From: a virus
Virus record (IMG/VR): IMGVR_UViG_3300043399_001408
Coordinates: 1 to 23,667 of that record
Length of the DNA: 23,667 nt
Strand: one strand, 5' to 3'
The notes under the pieces are model-generated. The model saw only the letters and a list, made by a program, of their open reading frames with translations. It was not told the DNA's origin and ran no database searches. Shown piece after piece: positions 14,047 to 21,431 of this stretch (position 1 is its first letter; each line of letters starts with the position of its first letter). The translations under genes and the position numbers were made by a program.

Positions 14047-14316
14047 TTATTCTGGATCAGATATCATAACCAAGTAGGCTTTTTTTGCCCATTCTTCCCA
14101 GCTTTTAAAAGCAAGTTCTCCGTCCTTTTTACGTGCATCCTTGTAAGGACTTGGTACTCCTCTACTTGCAAACGGCTCAATACCAACTAAGTTTTGTGCC
14201 CACGCTGCCCATTTTGTTTCATCATGAAGCACAGGAAGAGGAAAATCCGAATAATCATCGCAAACAGTAGCTGCCCAGTATTTAATGCTAATATATTTGG
14301 GGTATACGCTAATCAT
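14047..14316 (-). CDS. small conserved-type phage protein, 89 aa
   Basis: The ATG overlaps the stop of the gp10-like gene (ATGA junction), so it is coupled to it. The sequence is rich in Trp, Tyr and Pro (IKYWAATVCDDYSDFPLP, KWAAWAQNLVG, FKSWEEWAKKAYLVM). It has two W-rich helices and a central GVPSP turn. Small W-rich proteins of this layout often sit directly after the stabilization protein in podoviruses of proteobacteria. It is therefore probably a minor tail or assembly component, with no known biochemical role. Confidence 0.65.
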   Translation of the reverse strand: MISVYPKYISIKYWAATVCDDYSDFPLPVLHDETKWAAWAQNLVGIEPFASRGVPSPYKDARKKDGELAFKSWEEWAKKAYLVMISDPE

Positions 14317-16067
14317 ACCCTACCATCATCTATTTCAGCTAAAACAAAGGTAGTTCCCATCTGGTAACCAGAACCTATACCTTCTGATTTGAAAGTAAAA
14401 TTAATGTTTCTTCCTTGTTTGCGTTCATTAATAGCAGGTCTAATAATATTCTCTACTTCTCCATCCTCAGTCAGGTTATAAGTAGCTGTTACAGGAGTGC
14501 TTGCAGGATATTCATACGTATTGATACTAACAGTCATCTTTATTTTTTTTGTTCCGACAATATTAGGCTCTATTCTCTCTATACCTATGTTGTAATCAAT
14601 TCCTGCCACCTGTTTTTGTGGGTTAAAGGTAGCATAAGAAATTATCGGCGTGGTAAAGAAGGAAGGAATAGCTTTAGTTTGCTGGTCTGGTGCTTTATAA
14701 AGATTGACCTGATCGTTTCCGACTTCATGTTCCCAGACATAACTGTTATTATCATCTTCGTAAGGACTCAGGTTTTTTCCTACAGTATACATGTTACCGC
14801 CAGTATTATCAAAATAACCCGCTGCCCTTTCTATATCCGTATCATACCAGGTATTATCTACAACATTGTAAATAACGGCTCTGGTGCATCCAACATTAGC
14901 ATCTTTCTCCTTTTCAGGGTAGAACCACCATATTTCATCTCTGCTTACGTTTTTGACGCCAAAGACCTTTTGGCGCTTACTCATATCAATAGTATCAAAA
15001 AAAGTCTGACGATTAAGATTGTTTTCAAGCGGAAGAACTACGCCGTTGAATACAAAAAATCTTTGTGTTCCAGGCCAATAGAATATTCCGTCATATTCAA
15101 CTACGCTATTTGAAGATAAAATGGAGCTATCCCTTGATAATACCTTTTTGCTAAAAGAAAGGTCATCAGGATCATCAATAATCTGATTATCGCTACCTGT
15201 AGTATTGCTAATAAGAACAACGGAGCTGAGTGTCCAGAAGATTATAGTCGGCGAGTTTACCCCTCCTCTCCACTCTGCGCCGTAAATTACTTTATCGGTG
15301 CTAATATTGATGGAATATTTATCTTCAAAAAACAGGAATGGGCAGGTTATGTTTGTTTTTTTATTTAATTTTTCTTGTGATGCTGAAGACCACCTAACAA
15401 GCCCATTATTGCCGTAATAAAATAATCTACTTCCCACGTAAAGTATTCCTCCCGTTGCTTCTTTAAAAATAAAATTATCTTCTGTAGGTATAGGTTGTTT
15501 AAATTCTTCATTTTGGTTTTTAACCGGATCTGCTTTAAATTTTACTGTCCAGAACTCACCGGTATCTTTCTTTGCCAAGATAGTAGAAACAGCTTCGTTA
15601 CTATTGATATCCAGGTAGTTTTTCATACCTAAACACAATATTAGCTCTGTTTTAACATTATTAATAATGCTTATGACTACAACAAATTGTGTCAAGGTAT
15701 TGGTAGGATTAGTGAATTTCTTAAAATAAGTGTTGGTTTGAGAATTTTTACTATAAGTAGCATCTATTACGCTAAATTCGCTATTCTCACCATTTTCAGT
15801 AAAAAAATGACCTCCTAATAAAAGATGTTTATCACCCGCATCATCATAGTATACTAAACAAGCGTTTGGAGTAGAAGTAGGTAGTAGTAGTTTAGGTACA
15901 CTGCTTATGTTTAGTACATAATTTTTCATTCCACCGATATTCTGAGGTTGACCTCTAAAAAACCTTACCCATTGCCCCCGCGTGCAGTAACTTCCTTGAA
16001 AAGATGAACCATCACGTAGTATTCCCGGTTTATAGATAATAGGAAAGATTTGTTTTTGCGTAGTCAT
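14313..16067 (-). CDS. packaged-DNA stabilization protein, P22 gp10-like tail hub
   Basis: A 584-aa protein whose N-terminus has the family signature of P22 gp10-like proteins: the block KPGILRDGSSFQGSYCTRGQWVRFFRGQPQNIGGM, about residues 13-47. In P22-like podoviruses gp10 joins the portal/gp4 assembly to the tail needle and keeps packaged DNA from leaking. The rest is strand-rich with repeated beta-propeller-like stretches (LVYYDDAGDKHLLLGG, GGILYVGSRLFYYGNNGLVRW, GIFYWPGTQRFFVFNG). It ends in a mixed domain that overlaps the next small gene by 4 bases. Its place downstream of a gp4-like gene matches the P22 order, although an unrelated-looking gene is inserted between them. Confidence 0.8.
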   Translation of the reverse strand: MTTQKQIFPIIYKPGILRDGSSFQGSYCTRGQWVRFFRGQPQNIGGMKNYVLNISSVPKLLLPTSTPNACLVYYDDAGDKHLLLGGHFFTENGENSEFSVIDATYSKNSQTNTYFKKFTNPTNTLTQFVVVISIINNVKTELILCLGMKNYLDINSNEAVSTILAKKDTGEFWTVKFKADPVKNQNEEFKQPIPTEDNFIFKEATGGILYVGSRLFYYGNNGLVRWSSASQEKLNKKTNITCPFLFFEDKYSINISTDKVIYGAEWRGGVNSPTIIFWTLSSVVLISNTTGSDNQIIDDPDDLSFSKKVLSRDSSILSSNSVVEYDGIFYWPGTQRFFVFNGVVLPLENNLNRQTFFDTIDMSKRQKVFGVKNVSRDEIWWFYPEKEKDANVGCTRAVIYNVVDNTWYDTDIERAAGYFDNTGGNMYTVGKNLSPYEDDNNSYVWEHEVGNDQVNLYKAPDQQTKAIPSFFTTPIISYATFNPQKQVAGIDYNIGIERIEPNIVGTKKIKMTVSINTYEYPASTPVTATYNLTEDGEVENIIRPAINERKQGRNINFTFKSEGIGSGYQMGTTFVLAEIDDGRV

Positions 16068-16097
16068 AATATTTTTAATTTTGAATTAATGCTCAAA

Positions 16098-17204
16098 TCA
16101 ATAAAATAATTCACTTACCTCACCAGTTAGTATCATATCAATTTCCTGTGGAGTTACCTGTGTAGATTGATCATGAGTAATTAAATCAGCTAAAGAAAGA
16201 GCTTCTCTATCTATATTTAGATACAATCCATTTTCATATACTTTATAAATAGGAGTATCATTGATATGTTTTATAAGTACTAATTCATTAGTTGTAGAAA
16301 GGTGTATCTCAGTGCCAACGTTAATATTTTCATATAATAACTTTTCAAAAAGTTCTTGTGGTAACTGTATATGAAATGTTTTTACTTTATTATTAATAAT
16401 ATCTTTAATCTCTATAATGTGCTGAAATTCATCTATTACTTTAAATTTAAAAACTTCATTTCTTTCATCAATAGAAATTTTAATTTTATCAAAAATAACA
16501 AGAGAATTATTGATTTTTCTTTGTATTGTTTCTAGTGATTCTAGAGTTGCAATTTGACACAATTGTTTGTATGTAATATTAAGTTTTTCGGCAACTTGAG
16601 AATATAGTTTTTCTGAAAATTCATTCTCTATTTCAAGTGAACCAAAGCCTTTTGGAAGCTCAATATTTAATCTTTTAAATACCTCAAACTTTTCTTTGAA
16701 TTTAGAACCCCAACTCTCCTTTAACTTTAATCTATCCTCCCATCCGTATTGACCAGCATGAAAGTAAGAAGACAAAAATTCTCCTACAAACTCATAAATT
16801 ATTTTTTTTTCTTCAAAACTAAATTCTTCTTTTACTTCTTCTTGTGGTATTTTTCCTACTTTTTCCAATCGTAATAATTTCCAATAATCTTTTAAATTTT
16901 TATAATTTTCAAAACTACGAGGAGTTAACACAGCACTTATTTTTTCTTCATAAGTATTAGTGGGAATATTTTTATAAGTTGCCATATTGTCGTTCCACAA
17001 CCTATCTTGAGATGGTTTGTAACCTATAACTAATTTTTCTTTTTCATCTACAATTTCGGATGTTGGTAAAAAATTTGAAAAAGAAGATCCTAAACCAGAT
17101 CTGTAATTCTCAGTATTACCTTTAAACTCACTATCTTGATTGCTCAATAAATTGTTAAAACTAAACTTATAGTCAGGATTTAAGTTGATTGGTTTATTCT
17201 TCAT
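16098..17204 (-). CDS. AT-rich gene of unknown function inserted between tail genes, 368 aa
   Basis: No family is recognised. The protein is soluble, Lys/Glu/Ile-rich and mostly helical in the middle (about 115-245). The C-terminal part is strand-rich (VFKFKVIDEFQHIIEIKDI; HIQLPQELFEKLLYENINVGTEIHLS) and the N-terminus (1-60) looks unstructured. It has no signal peptide or membrane segment. Sampled 60-base lines are about 20-23% G+C, against about 42% in the neighbouring gp10-like gene, so it looks like a recent cargo gene. It lies between the gp4-like and gp10-like genes, on the same strand with about 30-base gaps, so it is probably co-transcribed with the tail genes. It could be a virion-carried effector, a phage-defence protein or an additional tail protein. 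Confidence 0.65.
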   Translation of the reverse strand: MKNKPINLNPDYKFSFNNLLSNQDSEFKGNTENYRSGLGSSFSNFLPTSEIVDEKEKLVIGYKPSQDRLWNDNMATYKNIPTNTYEEKISAVLTPRSFENYKNLKDYWKLLRLEKVGKIPQEEVKEEFSFEEKKIIYEFVGEFLSSYFHAGQYGWEDRLKLKESWGSKFKEKFEVFKRLNIELPKGFGSLEIENEFSEKLYSQVAEKLNITYKQLCQIATLESLETIQRKINNSLVIFDKIKISIDERNEVFKFKVIDEFQHIIEIKDIINNKVKTFHIQLPQELFEKLLYENINVGTEIHLSTTNELVLIKHINDTPIYKVYENGLYLNIDREALSLADLITHDQSTQVTPQEIDMILTGEVSELFY

Positions 17205-17231
17205 GATATTTGTCTCTTATTTTTAATTAAA

Positions 17232-17900
17232 TTACCCTACATCTCTTTTTACGCTACGATCAATGTAACGATCTTTGGTCAAATTATTAGCAGACGTTAA
17301 GCTTTCCTGATATAATTTTGTATAAACAGGCATCCTCTGATCATCTTTTAAATAAATAAGAGCCTCTAAAAAGGCGGCATAAAATAGAAGATCAGGGTAA
17401 TAGTCTGTTAGTATGTTTGTTTGATTCTCATTTGTAATTAAATTAGGTCTTCCTATGTAAGTTATTTGGTAATTATATTCTTTATCCGGGGTTGGAACGA
17501 TCAAATAATATTTATAAGGACTTACGTTTTCTTGTCCCGGTTGATAATCTGAGTAAAAGAGGGGAGGATTAGCCGCGTCGCTTAAATTAACATTTGGCCA
17601 GTAATTTATACAGAACTCATAGCTTCTAGGAAATAGGACAACGTTATTTATAAAAAAGTTATCTGCTGAACCATAAATTATTGAGATAGTTTCCTGCCAA
17701 TCAGCAGGTTTTTCAATAGTGGCATTATTTACCTGAAACTTTTTAAGCTGTGTAGTTTTTTGAAAACCTGTGGTATTTAGCTCTTTCCAGATTTTCTGCT
17801 GTCCCATCTCAATAAAATAGGGAATGGCAGCAGCAAATTCAATGCTACCTCCTCTATTGGCATAAGCTATTATCTGTGCTGTAAGAGTATCATAATTCAT
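17232..17900 (-). CDS. tail adaptor/head-completion protein, gp4-like
   Basis: A 222-aa protein resembling the podovirus adaptor proteins that sit under the portal. The N-terminal helix block (YDTLTAQIIAYANRGG... AIPYFIEMGQQKIWKEL, residues 3-42) matches the usual pattern of 'L...I..Y.......F...IP.FI..A...I...L'. It is followed by PADWQETISI (61-70) and a strand-rich middle with FPRSYEFCINYWPN. The C-terminus has LLFYAAFLEALIYLKDD, also typical. The start ATG is the last base triplet before a mobile element, and GAGG in the element's end provides the ribosome-binding site. Any original upstream leader lies beyond the element. Confidence 0.78.
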   Translation of the reverse strand: MNYDTLTAQIIAYANRGGSIEFAAAIPYFIEMGQQKIWKELNTTGFQKTTQLKKFQVNNATIEKPADWQETISIIYGSADNFFINNVVLFPRSYEFCINYWPNVNLSDAANPPLFYSDYQPGQENVSPYKYYLIVPTPDKEYNYQITYIGRPNLITNENQTNILTDYYPDLLFYAAFLEALIYLKDDQRMPVYTKLYQESLTSANNLTKDRYIDRSVKRDVG

Positions 17901-18013
17901 CTAAACCTCTTTAGCGTGGATACTCCGTTATTTATGACGGAGAGGAAACGCTTGACTGTTGTTAAGAAATAATCCATATATTCTACACAGGAAAATTTTA
18001 GGCTACAAAGTGA

Positions 18014-19099
18014 ATGAAACTTACAGCTAATATCAAGTTGCAATGTAATAAAGAACAACATCAAAAATTGCTTGATAATCTTATTGCTTGCAATAACGCC
18101 TGTAATTATGTTTCTGAGTTTGGTTTTACAAATAAGATTTTTACACAATTTAAACTGCATAAAGCGGTTTATTACGTAATTAGAGAAAAGTTTAATCTCT
18201 CTGCTCAAATGGCGGTAAGGTGTATAGCTAAAGTCGCAGATAGCTATACACTTTCTAAAAAGGTTCAAATTAAGTTCAGACAACATTCTGCTCAACCTTT
18301 TGATAGTCGTATTTTTAGGTTTATAAAGAATGATTTCGTCTCCATTACTACCCTTACTGGTAGAGAAAAAATACCTTTCCAGTGTGGAGAGTATCAAAGA
18401 CAACTTCTTAAAACTCAGTCTGGTGAAGTTGATTTGCTGTATATCAAGAAGCAATTTTATATAGCTTGTCCTTGTGATGTTGAACAAGAACAAATACAAG
18501 AGACTAAAGATGCTTTGGGTATTGACCTTGGTATCGTTAACATTGCTGTAGATTCTGAAGGAACTTTTTATAGCGGTAGAGATGTTGAGATTTACCGCAA
18601 GAAAATGCTTAATTGCCGTAAAAACCTTCAAAAGAAAGGCACTAAAGCTGCTAAAAGAAAACTCAAGGCTATATCTAAAAAACAGCAGAGATTTCAAAAA
18701 GATACAAACCACTGCATTAGTAAAACTATTGTAGAAAAGGCTAAACGCTTGCACTACTCTATTAAACTTGAAGACCTTCAAGGAATTAGAGAAAGTGTTA
18801 AGGCCAATAAGTCTACTCGATCTAAAATAGCTAACTGGGGTTTTTATCAACTGAAAAGCTTTATTGAATATAAAGCTAAAATTAATGGTGTTCTTGTTGA
18901 ACTTATTGATCGTGCAAATACTTCTAATACTTGCCCTATGTGTCAGTATGTCAGTAAATCTAACAGAAGAACACAAGCAATTTTTAAATGCAAGCAGTGT
19001 AGTTTCGAGGCTAACGCTGATCTTGTGGCGTCTTGGAATATCCGAGACAAGGCCGCTGTCAATCGGCCAATGGTAGCAAGTAGTAGTTTGTGTGTTTAA
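18014..19099 (+). CDS. tnpB: TnpB RNA-guided endonuclease
   Basis: A 361-aa TnpB of normal length for compact members. The RuvC-like active site appears intact: Asp171 in ALGIDLGIVNIAV, Glu253 in IKLEDLQGIRE and Asp336 in NADLVASWNI. The zinc-binding cysteines are present: CPMC (307-310) and CKQC (326-329). The N-terminal half is the usual strand and helix wedge region. TnpB is known to cut DNA next to a short target-adjacent motif using a guide RNA made from the element's right end. This helps the element persist after the transposase excises it. The frame is undisturbed and probably functional. Its last codons overlap the presumed guide RNA, which is also the part kept in the short copy. 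Confidence 0.93.
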   Translation: MKLTANIKLQCNKEQHQKLLDNLIACNNACNYVSEFGFTNKIFTQFKLHKAVYYVIREKFNLSAQMAVRCIAKVADSYTLSKKVQIKFRQHSAQPFDSRIFRFIKNDFVSITTLTGREKIPFQCGEYQRQLLKTQSGEVDLLYIKKQFYIACPCDVEQEQIQETKDALGIDLGIVNIAVDSEGTFYSGRDVEIYRKKMLNCRKNLQKKGTKAAKRKLKAISKKQQRFQKDTNHCISKTIVEKAKRLHYSIKLEDLQGIRESVKANKSTRSKIANWGFYQLKSFIEYKAKINGVLVELIDRANTSNTCPMCQYVSKSNRRTQAIFKCKQCSFEANADLVASWNIRDKAAVNRPMVASSSLCV

Positions 19100-19152
19100 C
19101 ATAAATTATCTCTTTAGTTACAAGCTCCTTGCTTTAGCTAGGAGTAGTTGAC
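19032..19152 (+). ncRNA. candidate TnpB guide RNA (omega RNA) of the full element
   Basis: The 3' end of tnpB and the right end form the usual guide-RNA region of IS200/IS605 elements. They match the retained segment of the short copy with only about 10 changes. The guide would be the flanking DNA starting near 19153. The element's left flank, ATTCAT, would be the matching target-adjacent motif. Boundaries and expression are inferred. Confidence 0.45.
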
Positions 19153-19205
19153 ATAATCAACTAAAGTACAAGTTTCTATTTAATATTTTCTTGAATTAGT
19201 TATAA

Positions 19206-19244
19206 ACTAAAAACTACTCCATAGTTTAGACGCCTATGGAGTAG
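19206..19244 (-). terminator. intrinsic terminator after the tail-fibre genes
   Basis: CTACTCCATAG and CTATGGAGTAG (19214-19224 and 19234-19244) form a perfect 11-bp stem with a 9-nt loop. On the - strand it is followed by TTTTTAG. It lies about 30 bases after the stop of the last fibre gene, so it should end the fibre transcript. The gp4-like gene downstream would then need its own promoter, possibly in the ~60 bases between this hairpin and the element. Confidence 0.8.
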
Positions 19245-19274
19245 TAATGAAAGCTGTTTTTATATACTTTGTTA

Positions 19275-19808
19275 TTAAATATTAATAATAAAATACATAA
19301 AACTACCGACGTCGGTTTCTACAGTTGACTTAACTGTAAAAGAGCCGTTGCCGGGAATAACGTTTAAAGTACCGATAGTTGTTACATCGTTAATATCTCC
19401 AGTTCTAGTTAAAGAAATTCTTGAAGATGTAGTAACTATTGGTGCTTGTACTATTACAGTTCCATCGGTTAATGTACCAATACCAACATTATCACTGCTA
19501 ACAGTAAAAAGAGTTTTAGAACTGCTGCTATCAATAAAAGTAGGTACACCAGCCCTGGAAGAAAATATACCATCACCTGCAGCAACAGTTGGAAGAGTAC
19601 TACCAGTAGCATCAGCTAAGTAAAGAGCAGGGAGAGTACTTTCGGTATTTCCGATATGTAAACCAGCAAGTGGATTATCAGTACCGATACCGACATTTTG
19701 ACCGTTACCTAATGCTACAGCATTTGAACTACCACTAGCGACAGTATTACCAACACCAATATTATTATATTCTATATCAATGGTGGTAATGAGTTGACTT
19801 AAAGCCAT
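19275..19808 (-). CDS. short tail-fibre protein, 177 aa
   Basis: Composition and motifs are those of phage fibre proteins. It has beta-roll type repeats (NAVALGNGQNVGIGTDNPLAGLHIG, NVGIGTLTDGTV) and a C-terminal region ITL-like strand block (VTTSSRISLTRTGDINDVTTIG... GSFTVKSTVETDVGSFMYFIIN). The last 65 residues follow the same pattern as the end of the 524-aa fibre gene upstream, suggesting a shared C-terminal knob. TGAGGT eight bases before ATG supports the start. It is the last gene before the terminator, so it may be an accessory fibre or a fibre-tip subunit. Receptor binding is inferred from the family, not shown. Confidence 0.75.
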   Translation of the reverse strand: MALSQLITTIDIEYNNIGVGNTVASGSSNAVALGNGQNVGIGTDNPLAGLHIGNTESTLPALYLADATGSTLPTVAAGDGIFSSRAGVPTFIDSSSSKTLFTVSSDNVGIGTLTDGTVIVQAPIVTTSSRISLTRTGDINDVTTIGTLNVIPGNGSFTVKSTVETDVGSFMYFIINI

Positions 19809-19856
19809 GTTATTAACCTCATAAAATTATGTTAAAAAATATCTTAAATCCTTGAT

Positions 19857-21431
19857 TTATAAAATTTTAGGATTTAAAATGAACCAGTCAAAGTAATCTG
19901 TATCGTTTTCAGTGGTTGAGTAGACTGTAAAAGATATTTCATTAATAATTGATCCTACTATTAAATTTCCTGTTTTATTTACAACTTGCGGGATTCCCAG
20001 TCCCGCATTTCTGGTAACGCTTACTATAGAGTTTGTAGTAATTGCTGATGTTTTAATAACGACTCCAGTAGTACCATTTAGGGTACTTTTTCCTGTAGTA
20101 GAATTATTGATTACAATATTAGTATCTACCCAAGCCAAATTTCCATAACCGTCAGTACTTAGAACTTGATTAGCTTCTCCTGCATTTGGAGGTAAAATCA
20201 GTGTTAAATTATTTTTTTGAGCAATGTTTGGCTCTAATGTTAAATGAGTAGTATCATTAACATTCAAATTTAGACGCAGACTAGTTACATCGCTAGCAGC
20301 AGTAATGTCTCCTTTTGATACTAGAGTACCTGCTGAAACTGTACCTTCAGCTACAAAACCTCCATCAGTAATAAAGTCATTTGCTATTACCTGGCCTTGA
20401 ACGATTACTGAGTTACTTTCAAGATAATCAAAACTTCCGATTTTAGCAGTGATATTATCACTTAAATTCACAGCAATATTCCCAGCTTGTGTAACAGGAC
20501 CACCAGTGATGGTTAAGTTGTTGTCGGTGTTGGTTAGGCCTACAGAAGTAACAGTGCCGCTTCCACTACCTCCTCCGTTATTTATCCAGCTTAAATTTCC
20601 CTGTCCATCCGTAGAGAGTACTTGCCCTGATGTTCCTAAAGTATCTGGATAGGTTAATGTTAGGTTTTGTTCTTGATTAGGATTAGCAGCTATAACTAAA
20701 TAACTGTTATTATTTCCAGATAATCCAAGTTGATTACTGGTAATGTTTCCTATGCTATGGATAGAATTAAATATGCCATTACCATTACAAGAAATATCAT
20801 TTGCTGTAAGCAACCCGTTAATAGTAGTATCTTGCAATGAAGAAGGGCTTTCTGTACAAGTGATAGTTTCAAAGACCGGATTAGGATTTTCCTCGTTAAT
20901 AGAAGAAGAAATAACATGCCATCTGTTATCACCGGCATTAGAAGCAACCAGATGCAAGTATCCACTACCATTTAGAATTACTGTTTGAGTTCCATCTATA
21001 CTATCAAGGCCGACAGCGTTGATGGTGATTTCTTGACTTTGATTCTCTTGATATTTCAAAATTAATTGACGATTTATATTAGAAGCAACTGGAGGTAAAA
21101 TGATTTGCATACTATTTGCAGCAATTATCATTACGTCTTTATCTTGTACGATATATTGTTCTATTGAAGAAAGATAAGTAGTAGGAATATTTGCTATAAC
21201 TTCAGCTATACTTAAGCCTCCGTCTTTTATGTTTTTGGAGTTTCCTTCAAATACAGCAATTCGCCTGTCAGTCCCTTCTTCTATAGAGGTTACAACATTT
21301 GTAGAACTAATATTTGTATTTTTTAAAGTAACTCCCTGTTCATCATTAAATGCAACAAGATTATCAGTCATAGCATTAAAACTATTATCTGAAGTAATCA
21401 TTTTTATTTTAGTTTTCTTGTTTTTTCTCAT
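19857..21431 (-). CDS. tail-fibre protein, 524 aa
   Basis: The ATG overlaps the stop of the upstream fibre gene (ATGA), so the two are coupled. The N-terminal 60 residues after a basic start look like a virion-attachment segment. A middle part (about 100-170) has a beta-sandwich pattern common in fibres (ITINAVGLDSIDGTQTV, LHLVASNAGDNRWHVIS). Near 285-325 there is one copy of the module repeated in tandem in the neighbour (LSTDGQGNLSW, GTVTSVGLTNTDNNLTITGG). The last 65 residues form a conserved C-terminal block ending FTVYSTTENDTDYFDWFIL. It is likely one of several fibre subunits made together, contacting the host surface. Confidence 0.8.
   Translation of the reverse strand: MRKNKKTKIKMITSDNSFNAMTDNLVAFNDEQGVTLKNTNISSTNVVTSIEEGTDRRIAVFEGNSKNIKDGGLSIAEVIANIPTTYLSSIEQYIVQDKDVMIIAANSMQIILPPVASNINRQLILKYQENQSQEITINAVGLDSIDGTQTVILNGSGYLHLVASNAGDNRWHVISSSINEENPNPVFETITCTESPSSLQDTTINGLLTANDISCNGNGIFNSIHSIGNITSNQLGLSGNNNSYLVIAANPNQEQNLTLTYPDTLGTSGQVLSTDGQGNLSWINNGGGSGSGTVTSVGLTNTDNNLTITGGPVTQAGNIAVNLSDNITAKIGSFDYLESNSVIVQGQVIANDFITDGGFVAEGTVSAGTLVSKGDITAASDVTSLRLNLNVNDTTHLTLEPNIAQKNNLTLILPPNAGEANQVLSTDGYGNLAWVDTNIVINNSTTGKSTLNGTTGVVIKTSAITTNSIVSVTRNAGLGIPQVVNKTGNLIVGSIINEISFTVYSTTENDTDYFDWFILNPKIL

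Larger units (their letters stand above)
17901..19152 (+). mobile_element. IS200/IS605-type element carrying only tnpB
   Basis: Ends were set by comparison with the short inverted copy at 2426-2636, with an uncertainty of one or two bases at the right end. The left end follows ATTCAT and contains two hairpins: CTAAA-CCTC-TTTAG (17901-17914), and CTCCGT pairing with ACGGAG just after it. The right end contains CTCCTTGC-TTTA-GCTAGGAG. No target duplication is seen, as expected for this family. There is no tnpA, so it needs a transposase in trans or has lost mobility. It lies antisense to the tail genes, between the fibre terminator and the gp4-like gene. Confidence 0.88.

Noticed and set aside
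14415-15113. A 232-codon frame on the + strand
   Set aside because: It is antisense to the gp10-like gene, which has a recognisable family N-terminus and a coupled downstream gene.
17897-19102. A 401-codon open frame on the - strand across the mobile element
   Set aside because: It is the antisense shadow of tnpB, whose + strand product has all catalytic residues. The - strand product is low-complexity Phe/Leu/Ser-rich with no motif.
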